Source: Alkaliflexus imshenetskii DSM 15055
Lineage (GTDB): Bacteria; Bacteroidota; Bacteroidia; Bacteroidales; Marinilabiliaceae
DNA: 64,000 nt
Direction of reading: 5' to 3'
Assembly: GCF_000517065.1 (NCBI RefSeq)
Contig: NZ_KI912105.1
Span: 2,742,436 to 2,806,435, forward strand
This document shows positions 18,072-26,000 of this stretch, piece after piece. Position 1 is the stretch's first letter. Each line of letters begins with the position of its first letter. The notes under the pieces were generated by a model. That model saw only the letters and a program-made list of their open reading frames with translations, did not search any database and was not told where the DNA came from. The position numbers were made by a program, and so were the translations under genes.

Positions 18072-18415
18072 CCGCAAAGGCGCTTTTAATAACCACAAAG
18101 GCGCGAAGGCGCAAAGTTTTTTTTGAAAAAAGTTGTCTTGTTAGATAGGCTGAAAGCCTTATTTAATTCAGCCCGGCGGCAACGCCCCGGGTAATTAATT
18201 GCAGAATAACACGGCGCCCTGAAGGGGCAGCTTAAACTTTAAACCGCAAAGAGGCAGGTAAATAACCACAAAGGCGCGAAGGCGCAAAGTTTTTTTAAAG
18301 AAGGTTGTAACAATTATGTTGCGCCATGTTCATAGACCCCTTTAGGGGTCACCGCTCGGTAGCAAGGAGATGCACATGATGGCTGTTCCGCCCCGATGGG
18401 GCGGGCGACTACCCA
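18072..18415. repeat. Composite REP-like repeat, right of the permease (inverted)
   Basis: The whole interval between the permease and the histidine kinase stop codon consists of the same modules as at 16188-16746 in inverse order and orientation: A (18072-18116), C (18125-18205, with CAGCCCGGCGGCAACGCCCCGGG), B (18207-18232, GGCGCCCTGAAGGGGC), A (18263-18290) and D (18310-18415, with ACCCCTTTAGGGGT and GCCCCGATGGGGCG). Read on the minus strand it is D-A-B-C-A, the order of the left copy. Module D ends directly at the last codon of the kinase gene. Confidence 0.85.
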
Positions 18416-20356
18416 TTATTTAACCTGCTCCTGCTCAATGGTTACCTGTGTTTGTTTCTGGATGGCGGTGGCAGGCATGATAACCCTGAAGGTAGAGCCT
18501 TGCCCTAGTTGGCTTTCTACTTCGATGCGGCCATTGTATATTTTCACAAAATCGCTTACGAGCGATAAGCCAAGCCCCTGGCCGCGCTCGTTGCGTGTAC
18601 CCCACTCGCGGCTTGTGCCGGTGAACACAAAGAGCTTCGATTTTTGTTCTTCGGTCATGCCAATGCCGTTGTCGGTGACTTCAAGCGTTACGTGATTGTT
18701 GGTGTAATCCAGATTTATGGCCACCTGACCATTCTCGTGGGTGAATTTTATTGCATTGTTCACCAGGTTGCGAATGATGGTGCCCCAGCAGTTACTATCG
18801 CCCTCAACATCTATTTCGGGTTGGGGTGCGTTGAGCAACAGGTCTATTTTTTTCGACTTGGCCGTTTGCCCGTACACGCCGATGACAGTTTTGGCCAGCC
18901 CCACCAACTCCACAGGCTCGTTGCGCACCTGGTAAATGTTTTGTTGGTTCACACTCCAGTGCAGCAGGTTGTTGAGCAGCGACTCCACCTCGCGCGAGGT
19001 GGTATAGATGGATTTGTTTATCTCTGTGGCTTCGGCAATTTCGTTCTCCTTTATGAGGATGTTTGCCATATCGGCCAGACTGCTGATGGTGCCAACGGGA
19101 CCCCGCAAATCGTGTGATATTATTGAGAAGAGCTTGTCTTTGGAGAGGTTGGCTATTTCAAGATTCTTTTTGTTACGCTCAAGTTCACGCCTTTGGCGCA
19201 TCAGTTTTTTGTTGAGATTGTTGTTGCGCTGGTATGCCCGAATTACATAGAACAGAAGCACACTGATGATGAGTAGCCCTGCGCAGATGAGGTATATTGT
19301 TCTTTTAGCCACCAGATTGTAGGTGGTAAGTTTATCTACTTCAGCCTGTTTAAGTCCTACTTCAAACTCCGTACGCATGTTGGCCATGCGGTTGATTACG
19401 TCCATGTTTACAAGGCTGTCGCGCAAGGTGTAAAACTCTTTCAGGTAGTGATAGGCTTTGGTGTAATCGCCGGTTGAGCTGTATAACAGGGCAAGATGCT
19501 CATAAATATCCCTGTTGTTTTCCGCATTTTGTAATTTATTGGCCAGCGACAACGCTTTTAGTCCATAATTGGCGGCCATATCCATATTGCCTGATTGGAG
19601 CTCATTTTTTGATGCATATATGTTGTAAGTTGTTAGCGTATAATAGTCGTTGGTATCTTCTAATATATTAAAGGCTTTACTAAGGAAGAATCTTGCCGAA
19701 TCAGGTTCGTTTAATCTGATATATAATGCTCCAATATTTCCATATGTGTATGCCGCTTCAATTAAATGATTGCCTGCTTCAAAATACTTAATGGCTTTTT
19801 TGTAATACAGTTTTGATGAATCGTTTTGTGAGATTTGATAATATATGTTTCCAAGTTGCAAATAATAAACAGATAAATATCTATGACTGTCAGTAGATGC
19901 TAAGAAAGGGAGAGCACTTTTAATATATTGTATGGCTTGTTCATAATTATTTCTCAATCTAAATACATCAGATAATGCATAATAAGAATATCCTACCTCT
20001 TTTTGAAAGTTATTATCGAGGGCAATTTGCAGGCTATTTTGCAAATAGGTAAGCGCTTCTTCCGAACTGTTTAGAAAAATAAGAGACTGTCCTTTCTCAT
20101 AGAAGCCATAATACTGATAATATGGATTCTTGGCCTTCTCGGCCTTTTCAATCAGTTTTTCGGATAGTTCAAGACATGTTTGGAAGTCAGAAGTGTTGTG
20201 GATGGCTAATAGCAATAATTCACATTGACGTAAGGTTGATAATTCTGTTTCGTTTTCCAATACCCAAATGCAACTGTCGGCCACAGCTTTATCCCGTCCA
20301 TGGGCGGTTAGCCCAACAGCACATGATAAAAGTAGTATGATGACAATGCGATACAT
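18416..20356 (-). CDS. Membrane TPR sensor histidine kinase
   Basis: 646 residues. Signal peptide or anchor (1-20, IVIILLLSCAVGLTAHG), then a periplasmic region of about 320 residues with tetratricopeptide repeats (GYSYYALSDVFRLRNNYEQAIQYI; TYGNIGALYIRLNEPDSARFFL; EHLALLYSSTGDYTKAYHYL). A transmembrane helix (about 348-370) is followed by a coiled coil, the HisKA dimerisation helix with the phospho-acceptor His near 415 (KLFSIISHDLRGPVG), and a HATPase domain with N box (NLVNNAIKFT), G1 (DNGIGM) and G2 (GQGLGLSLV). No receiver domain or adjacent response regulator is seen, so it is an orphan. A hairpin terminator separates it from the lipoprotein gene upstream. Its input signal is unknown. 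Confidence 0.92.
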   Translation of the reverse strand: MYRIVIILLLSCAVGLTAHGRDKAVADSCIWVLENETELSTLRQCELLLLAIHNTSDFQTCLELSEKLIEKAEKAKNPYYQYYGFYEKGQSLIFLNSSEEALTYLQNSLQIALDNNFQKEVGYSYYALSDVFRLRNNYEQAIQYIKSALPFLASTDSHRYLSVYYLQLGNIYYQISQNDSSKLYYKKAIKYFEAGNHLIEAAYTYGNIGALYIRLNEPDSARFFLSKAFNILEDTNDYYTLTTYNIYASKNELQSGNMDMAANYGLKALSLANKLQNAENNRDIYEHLALLYSSTGDYTKAYHYLKEFYTLRDSLVNMDVINRMANMRTEFEVGLKQAEVDKLTTYNLVAKRTIYLICAGLLIISVLLFYVIRAYQRNNNLNKKLMRQRRELERNKKNLEIANLSKDKLFSIISHDLRGPVGTISSLADMANILIKENEIAEATEINKSIYTTSREVESLLNNLLHWSVNQQNIYQVRNEPVELVGLAKTVIGVYGQTAKSKKIDLLLNAPQPEIDVEGDSNCWGTIIRNLVNNAIKFTHENGQVAINLDYTNNHVTLEVTDNGIGMTEEQKSKLFVFTGTSREWGTRNERGQGLGLSLVSDFVKIYNGRIEVESQLGQGSTFRVIMPATAIQKQTQVTIEQEQVK

Positions 20357-20387
20357 AACAGGATATTTGGTATCTAAAAATATAAAA

Positions 20388-20420
20388 AAAGTCCTGTAAT
20401 TTTTACTTTTACAGGACTTT
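20388..20420 (-). terminator. Terminator after the small lipoprotein gene
   Basis: A 12-bp stem (AAAGTCCTGTAA with TTACAGGACTTT) around a 9-base loop, followed on the minus strand by a long T run (A-run 20384-20390 on the plus strand). It lies between the lipoprotein gene and the histidine kinase, suggesting separate transcription. Confidence 0.85.
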
Positions 20421-20466
20421 ATATAAAATTAAATGTATTGCTGCTTTGAATTTTAATGCAAAAGAC

Positions 20467-20967
20467 TTAGGGCACTCTAATGAAAGGAGGTAGAGGGTCT
20501 CTTGTGTCAATGCCTTTAATGTCAGGGTTTTCGTATAGTTTGCGGGTGTCAGGTATCTCAACAGAATATGAGATTTCGCCTTCACCTTTGTAACCTACTT
20601 TCGCCACCCAGGTGCCCCTGGCTACTTGCTGAGGTTTTTCGGCAAGTAGAAACAAATCACCGTTCAGGTTCACGTTGGTTATATCTTTAACACCCGATTT
20701 GGGGTCTGCCTGCCACACAATTTCCGCACCATACCCTGCACGAGTAAATATGCTTCGTCCCTGTTGGCCTGAGCCATCACTGTAAACCAATTCCCCATCT
20801 ACTATCGATACCGTGATGGTAACTGATTTATAAATTGTATCAATGTCACCAATGATGGATTCGCTGGTTGCAAAGTCTGCCGCATCGCTGATTTCATGTT
20901 CAGAAAGCTGAGAGCAACTTGCCAATAACAGGCCTAAAGCAACAAAAAACAATGAGAACTTTTTCAT
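20467..20967 (-). CDS. Small lipoprotein, paralogue of the next gene
   Basis: 166 residues with a lipoprotein signal: MKKFSLFFVALGLLLASCSQL, with lipobox LASC and lipidation at Cys18. The residue after Cys is Ser, followed by acidic residues, which in Bacteroidota can favour outer-membrane or surface export. From about residue 48 it aligns with the protein at 21174-21539 over nearly its whole length: VTITVSIVDGELVYSDGSG, then QQGRSIF, EIVWQADPKSGVKDIT, GEGEISYSVEI, and the end DPLPPFIRVP. No known family is recognised. The shared domain looks beta-rich, and the proline-rich end is the best conserved part of the pair. Function unknown. Confidence 0.75.
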   Translation of the reverse strand: MKKFSLFFVALGLLLASCSQLSEHEISDAADFATSESIIGDIDTIYKSVTITVSIVDGELVYSDGSGQQGRSIFTRAGYGAEIVWQADPKSGVKDITNVNLNGDLFLLAEKPQQVARGTWVAKVGYKGEGEISYSVEIPDTRKLYENPDIKGIDTRDPLPPFIRVP

Positions 20968-21173
20968 TAAGTTAACGTTTTTAAATTAGGTGGAACTTAC
21001 TGTCCGTATCAAACGGAGCACACTCGCATGATGAGTGTTTGTTCCTGATTAAGGTTTAATACGTATCATGCACGCATCTAAAAGCCCTTGCCATTTTGGC
21101 TAAACAGAATGGCTGAATTGTCAATCATTCAAATGCAATTTGACTGATTTCTATCGGCTTTGATTTTTAATAC

Positions 21174-21539
21174 TTAGGGTACTCTTAATCTAGGAGGTGG
21201 TGGGTCTCCCAATTTCTGTGCCGTCATATCCTCTTCGTGGGCGCAATTTTCGCATTTCAACACGTTCACATCGTAAGATATTTCGCCTTCGCCATGGTCG
21301 GCAGCGCGTGCTTCCCAATGGTCAAAATCCTTTTTGCGAGGTTTGCCGTTGATAATAGAGGTATCACCTTTAATGATAATGCCGGTAATTTCGGTGAGTC
21401 CTGAGCATTTGTCGAGCTTCCAAACAATCTTGGAGCCGGGCTTTGCATGTGAGACAATGCTCTTTCCGCAATGCCCTTCCGAGTCACGGTACTCAAGATT
21501 CCCGTTTACCTGTTTCAGGTAGATGGTAACTTTTGCCAT
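21174..21539 (-). CDS. Small signal-less paralogue of the lipoprotein
   Basis: 121 residues without signal peptide or membrane helix. The sequence parallels the lipoprotein at 20467-20967: VTIYLKQVNGNLEYRDSEG, then HCGKSIV, KIVWKLDKCSGLTEIT, GEGEISYDVNV, and the end DPPPPRLRVP. It differs in having cysteines that the lipoprotein lacks (HCGKS, DKCSG and a CENC pair near residue 94), which would suit a reducing cytosolic setting or metal binding. It is 206 bases upstream of the lipoprotein on the same strand. No known family is recognised and no function can be given. Confidence 0.65.
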   Translation of the reverse strand: MAKVTIYLKQVNGNLEYRDSEGHCGKSIVSHAKPGSKIVWKLDKCSGLTEITGIIIKGDTSIINGKPRKKDFDHWEARAADHGEGEISYDVNVLKCENCAHEEDMTAQKLGDPPPPRLRVP

Positions 21540-21882
21540 AAGGGTTTGTTTTTAGTTTAAAAAATATCTGTTCGGAATTATTCTTAATTTTTTTGCAGAG
21601 GTTGTTGCTGAATAATTTTAATGCATTAAAGTCAAAGCTGCTGTACACGCCATGCACATTGGGTTTTAAGCGGCCGCCAAACTCATCGCGAAACGGTTTT
21701 GGCGCTCTATGGCATTGCGAATAGATAACTGATTATCCCTTTGTGTACTCAAGCCAAAAACATGAATTGCACTATTGACAACTTATTCACTCTCTGCTTA
21801 TAGAATTATTAATAATTCAAACATTAGGTATAAAAATAGTAAAAAGATGAATTGAACCAACTCTTTATGTTGAGATATATTA

Positions 21883-22080
21883 TTTATTGAGGGTTTCACT
21901 CTAAGTGAAGCCCTCAATAAAAGAAACATTTGAAGCCCTCAATAAATGATTAGATTGTTTTTTTCTTCCGTTTTATTACATCTGTCACTCTAACCATATA
22001 ACATCTAACCATAAACATATTGAGGGTTTCACTCTAAGTGAAGCCCTCAATAAAAAGAAAGAAGTGAAGTCCTCAATAAA
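21883..22080. repeat. Two direct copies of a hairpin element in a gene-free stretch
   Basis: The 563 bases between the helicase stop and the small gene at 21539 hold no gene. Two copies of a unit about 62 bases long lie at 21885-21946 and 22018-22080. Each starts with a near-perfect 16-bp inverted repeat (TATTGAGGGTTTCACT ... AAGTGAAGCCCTCAATA), then a short A-rich spacer, then a half copy (TGAAGCCCTCAATAAATGATTA). Spacing between copies is about 133 bases. CATCTAACC words follow each copy. Read on the minus strand the hairpin nearest the helicase could not act as its terminator cleanly because no T run is present beyond the stem on both copies. Confidence 0.75.
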
Positions 22081-22102
22081 TGATTACTAACCATCTAACC
22101 AT

Positions 22103-24574
22103 CTAACCATCAAGCCGCATGTGGGCCATCACCATGCGTATCTCGCCAAATGAGAAGTCATTGCCCAAAGCAATTTTGGCTTCGGTGAGGCTGGCAAATT
22201 GCTGGTTGTTCAATCGCTCTTTTATCAGCTCTACCCGCTCGCGAGGCATCAGTTTTTGTATCTCAATGTCGCCCTTTTCAATGGCTACAGCCAGATGTCC
22301 TTCAATGGTGGTGGTTGCCAGGCCGCGTTTTTGCGCAATGGCATCGGTTGAGAGTCCCATCTTAAACAGATCGAGTGTTGTTTTCCAGGTGGGAATTTTT
22401 GGCTCCTTGGGTTTATCCGGCTCACGTGAGAAATCGAGTTCGGTGGTAGCCATCTTTTTATCTACCCGGTAGGTCTGAATCAGTTCCAGAATCTCTTTTC
22501 CATAGTGGTCGGCCTTTCGTTTGCCCAAACCTTTAATTTTCAGCAACTCTTTGATGGATGTCGGCATTTTGTCGGCAATCTCAATCAACGTTTTGGTGGC
22601 CATCACAATGTAAACGGGCATCATGGCCTCATCGGCCTTGTTGTTGCGCCAGGTGCGTAGCAGCGCGTAAAGTTCGGGATGGGCCGATGCCGTCACGTTT
22701 GTCTGGGTGCTGCGGGTGGCAGCTTTTTTGGCCACGGCCTTCTCTATCTGGCTTACCGATTTGGCCGAAAGGTATCTGCTAATGGTGAACCCGCCGCTAC
22801 AGGCGAAGAGGCAGGCACGGTGGGTTTCGTAACTTTTGGTGATGCGCTCCAGCGTGTCTGTGAGTGTTTTGCGAATGGCTTTGTTGTCGGTTTCGGGCTC
22901 TGGCTCATCAAGTAGCTTGCCTACTGTGGCATTCAACTGTTGCAAAAAGTAGTCGCTTCCTTTTTGCACGCGCTCTTGCAGCATGAGGTTCTCCTCTACG
23001 GGTGTTTGCTGATGATAGAGGCTTTGCAGCTGCGACTTGAACTTCTCGGCCACAGCAGTGATTTTTTCCTTAAACTGAAGGATGGTTTCGTTGAGCACAT
23101 CGGGCATGGTGCCAACCACCACCTGACTGTGATTTGCCACCTCTTTGTGCAGGTAACTCAGTTGTCGCCACAATATACTGAAGTCAAACAGTTCGGTGAT
23201 AAGCTCCTGCTCGTATTCCACCTTCAACTGTCTGATGCGCTCCGGGGTGGGCGAGTGGTTGCTGGCCTGCTCAATGTAGCTGTTAACCGATTGGCTGCTG
23301 ATGATGCTTCTTTCGTTGATGGGCGAGGCGAGCACCACTCCTTCGAGGGTGCGGCAGCGACTCAGCGCCACGTAAACCTGTCCGTGGGCAAACGCAGCGT
23401 TGGCATCAATAATGGCATGGTCAAAGGTAAGCCCCTGACTTTTATGGATGGTGATGGCCCACGCAGGCTTGAGCGGCATCTGTACAAATTTGCCAATAAT
23501 GGATTCTTCAATCTCGTTGGTGGCTTCATTGATGGTGTATTTGTAGTTTTGCCACTCTACCGGCTCCACGGCAATGGGCTCCTCCAGGTCGTCGCACTTC
23601 ACGTAAACGGTATTGTCAGTGATGCGCTCTACAATGCCAATTTTTCCGTTGAAGAAAAGCTTCTCGCGCGACACATCGTTTTTGATGAACATCACCTGGG
23701 CGCCCGGTTTCAGCGTCAGCGATGCTTCGTTGGGGTATGATGATTCGGGAAATTCCCCTTCGGTACTTGCCCGGAACGTGTGTGGCTTGGTGGGGATGGC
23801 ATCCAGTTTCTCCCGGTTGATGGATTCGGCCTGTCGGTTGTGCGAGGTGAGGGTGATGTATCCTTTGGGCGCTTCAAAGTTGGGGATGTGTCTGCTTTGC
23901 AATATGTTTAGCCCCACAGGCGTGAGGCGGTTTTCTCTTATTTGGTTCAGCAGGTCGATAAAAATGGTGTCGCTCTGCCTGAAAATGTGCGTCAGCTCAA
24001 TGGTCTCGGGCGGAAACAGCTCCAGCACCTTGCTCTGAAAAAAGAATGGCCCTTTGTAGTAGGTTTGAAGCAGTCGCCACTCGTCATCTTTTACCACGGG
24101 AGCCAGCTGTTGCAGGTCGCCAATCATCAACACCTGCACCCCGCCAAAGGGGCGGGCACGGTTGCGGAAGCGGCGCAGCACGCCATCAATGGCATCCAGC
24201 AAATCGGCCCGTACCATACTAATCTCATCAATCACCAACAGGTCGATGCTACGGATGAGGTTCAGCTTTTCCCTGCTGAAACGGTAACTGTTTTCGGGCT
24301 GCTGCTCCTGTTGGGGCAGGTATTGGTTGGGTATCTGTGGGCCAAACGGCAGCTGAAAAAAGGAGTGGATGGTTACACCTCCCGCATTGATGGCAGCCAC
24401 GCCCGTGGGCGCCACCACAGCCATTCGCTTGGGCGATTGCTCACGAAGTTTCTTAAGAAAGGTGGTTTTTCCCGTTCCGGCTTTTCCGGTTAAGAAGAGA
24501 TTCTTGCCGGTGAATTCGATAAATTGGCGGGCCAGGTCGAGCCGGGAAAAGGTGTTTGTTTCACTTAATGACAT
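22103..24574 (-). CDS. Pif1-like superfamily 1 helicase with C-terminal HRDC-like and HTH domains
   Basis: The start is taken at ATG 24574 (MSLSETNTFSRLDLARQF), giving 823 residues; the upstream frame is unconserved. Walker A is LTGKAGTGKTTFL (about 28-40), with APTGVAAINAGGVTIHSFFQLPFG following, as in Pif1/RecD-like SF1B helicases, Walker B DLLVIDEISM, and a C-terminal helicase motif PAWAITIHKSQGLTFDHAIID ... VYVALSRCRTLEGV. After a coiled-coil stretch come an HRDC-like domain (PTSIKELLKIKGLGKRKADHYGKEIL) and a helix-turn-helix (MGLSTDAIAQKRGLATTTIEGHL). Such proteins unwind 5'-tailed DNA and some resolve G-quadruplexes; the target here is not known. It stands alone between repeat-filled intervals. 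Confidence 0.88.
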   Translation of the reverse strand: MSLSETNTFSRLDLARQFIEFTGKNLFLTGKAGTGKTTFLKKLREQSPKRMAVVAPTGVAAINAGGVTIHSFFQLPFGPQIPNQYLPQQEQQPENSYRFSREKLNLIRSIDLLVIDEISMVRADLLDAIDGVLRRFRNRARPFGGVQVLMIGDLQQLAPVVKDDEWRLLQTYYKGPFFFQSKVLELFPPETIELTHIFRQSDTIFIDLLNQIRENRLTPVGLNILQSRHIPNFEAPKGYITLTSHNRQAESINREKLDAIPTKPHTFRASTEGEFPESSYPNEASLTLKPGAQVMFIKNDVSREKLFFNGKIGIVERITDNTVYVKCDDLEEPIAVEPVEWQNYKYTINEATNEIEESIIGKFVQMPLKPAWAITIHKSQGLTFDHAIIDANAAFAHGQVYVALSRCRTLEGVVLASPINERSIISSQSVNSYIEQASNHSPTPERIRQLKVEYEQELITELFDFSILWRQLSYLHKEVANHSQVVVGTMPDVLNETILQFKEKITAVAEKFKSQLQSLYHQQTPVEENLMLQERVQKGSDYFLQQLNATVGKLLDEPEPETDNKAIRKTLTDTLERITKSYETHRACLFACSGGFTISRYLSAKSVSQIEKAVAKKAATRSTQTNVTASAHPELYALLRTWRNNKADEAMMPVYIVMATKTLIEIADKMPTSIKELLKIKGLGKRKADHYGKEILELIQTYRVDKKMATTELDFSREPDKPKEPKIPTWKTTLDLFKMGLSTDAIAQKRGLATTTIEGHLAVAIEKGDIEIQKLMPRERVELIKERLNNQQFASLTEAKIALGNDFSFGEIRMVMAHMRLDG

Positions 24575-24614
24575 GCTGCTCAAATTTGTCCTATAAAGAT
24601 AGCCGTTTTTGGTG

Positions 24615-25000
24615 AACTGCAAAGGCGCAAGAAATTAACCGCAAAGGCGCAGGTGATTAACCGCAAAGGCCCGAAGACGCGAAGGTTTTTTTGAAAAATG
24701 AAATTGCTTGATGGATAGGCTGAAGGCCTTATTTAATTCAGCCCGGCGGCAGCGCCCCGGGTGATTCACCGCAAAGGCGCAAGGGCGCAAAGTTTTTTTT
24801 TGAAGAGTGAATTGTCTTGTTGTATAGGCTGAAAGCCTTATTTAATTCAGCCCGGTGGCAGCGCCCCGGGTGATTAATTGCAGAAATACATGGCGCCCTG
24901 AAGGGGCAGCTTAAATTGTAAACTACAAAGGCGCAGGTAATTAATTATAAAGACGCGAAGGCGCAAAGGTTTTTATTTGAAAAAGGTTGTTGTAATTATC
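24615..25000. repeat. Third REP-like repeat cluster, upstream of the helicase
   Basis: A gene-free stretch made of the same modules as around the permease, in the orientation of the right-hand copy: A pieces (24615-24685), C (24690-24760, with GCCCGGCGGCAGCGCCCCGGG), A (24767-24793), C (24805-24880), B (24890-24915, GGCGCCCTGAAGGGGC), A (24920-24985). Module D is absent. The first A piece reaches within about 40 bases of the helicase start codon, so it may overlap the helicase promoter region. Confidence 0.85.
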
Positions 25001-25068
25001 TATCGCACCTCAGGTTTAATACTGTTTTTCTGTTACCGCACCACCACTTATCACATCTGCAAAATATG

Positions 25069-25269
25069 AATCACCTAACCCCTCAACTCACTCTCCCTCA
25101 ACCCTAACTATTAACCCCCAACTCAAAACCCTCAACTAATAACCCTAAACCCTAAACCCTCAACCCCCAACTCCCAACCCCCAACCCAAAACTCTCAACC
25201 CTCAACTCCCCACCCTCAACTATTAACTCCCCAACTCAAAACTCCCCCAACTCAAAACTAACAAACCTC
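25069..25269. repeat. G-free, C-run-rich simple sequence downstream of tadA
   Basis: From 25069 to 25280 the plus strand has no G at all (212 bases, the last 11 in tadA). It is built of short words such as CCCTCAACT, AACCCCCAACTC and ACCCTAAACCCTAAACCCT, with 17 runs of three to five C. The tadA transcript, which runs through it on the minus strand, would be C-free with 17 runs of three to five G, so quadruplex formation is plausible. No reading frame of interest is present. Confidence 0.8.
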
Positions 25270-25716
25270 CTACCTCTTCCGTTTGAAAAACTCTCTCACC
25301 AATTCGCTGCACTCATCTGCCATTATGCCGCTTAGAACCTCCGTTTTGGGATGCAGTGGTGAGGGACTGAGACGCAGGTATCCGCGTTTTTCGTCTGCGG
25401 CGCCAAACACAATGCGGCCAATTTGCGCCCAGTTTAGTGCGCCGGCGCACATGGGGCAGGGCTCCAGTGTGACATAGAGCGTGCAGTTGTTGAGGTATTT
25501 GCCGCCCAGGTTTTCGGTGGCAGCGGTGATGGCCAGCATCTCGGCGTGGGCAGTTACATCGTTGAGCGTCTCGGTGAGGTTATGTGCCCGGGCAATGATG
25601 CGTCCTTCGCTCACAATCAATGCCCCTACCGGCACTTCGTCCTTGGTAAATGCCTCTTTGGCCTCTTTGTAGGCCTGTTGCATAAAGTAGCGGTCGGTGA
25701 AGTCTATTTTATTCAT
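25270..25716 (-). CDS. tadA: tRNA-specific adenosine deaminase
   Basis: 148 residues, the size of bacterial TadA, which deaminates A34 of tRNA-Arg(ACG) to inosine. The cytidine-deaminase zinc site is complete: HAEMLAI (His ligand and catalytic Glu) and PCPMCAGAL (two Cys ligands). VPVGALIVSEGRIIARAHN and IGRIVFGAADEKRGYL are further family segments, and the C-terminal helix with ELVREFFKRKR fits. It is read on the minus strand toward the G-free tract that forms its 3' flank. Guanine deaminase is the main alternative for this fold; length and motif spacing favour TadA. Confidence 0.9.
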   Translation of the reverse strand: MNKIDFTDRYFMQQAYKEAKEAFTKDEVPVGALIVSEGRIIARAHNLTETLNDVTAHAEMLAITAATENLGGKYLNNCTLYVTLEPCPMCAGALNWAQIGRIVFGAADEKRGYLRLSPSPLHPKTEVLSGIMADECSELVREFFKRKR

Positions 25717-26000
25717 TCAGTTGTGTAGGTGTTTAGATGTCAGAGTTTATGTGTTGGTTTTTATGATGTTTTAGTTTTTTAGTCGCTAAAATTCGGAATA
25801 GCATACGTCTGGTCTAATGTGAGAATGTCATGTTCAAATAACAGAAAAAGGTACATCCCCCAATGTTTTATTAAACATTAAAATCAATCTATCCAATTTT
25901 ATGTGTATCATTTTTTTTCTTCCTATTTTCGCAAAGATATTCGAATTTATACAAATCGGTGAAAACGGGCTTTTTTGCTCATAAAGAAAATATAAAGAAT

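Noticed and set aside
22940-23740. 266-codon plus-strand frame inside the helicase gene
   Set aside because: Shadow of the helicase on the other strand; low-complexity His/Leu composition.
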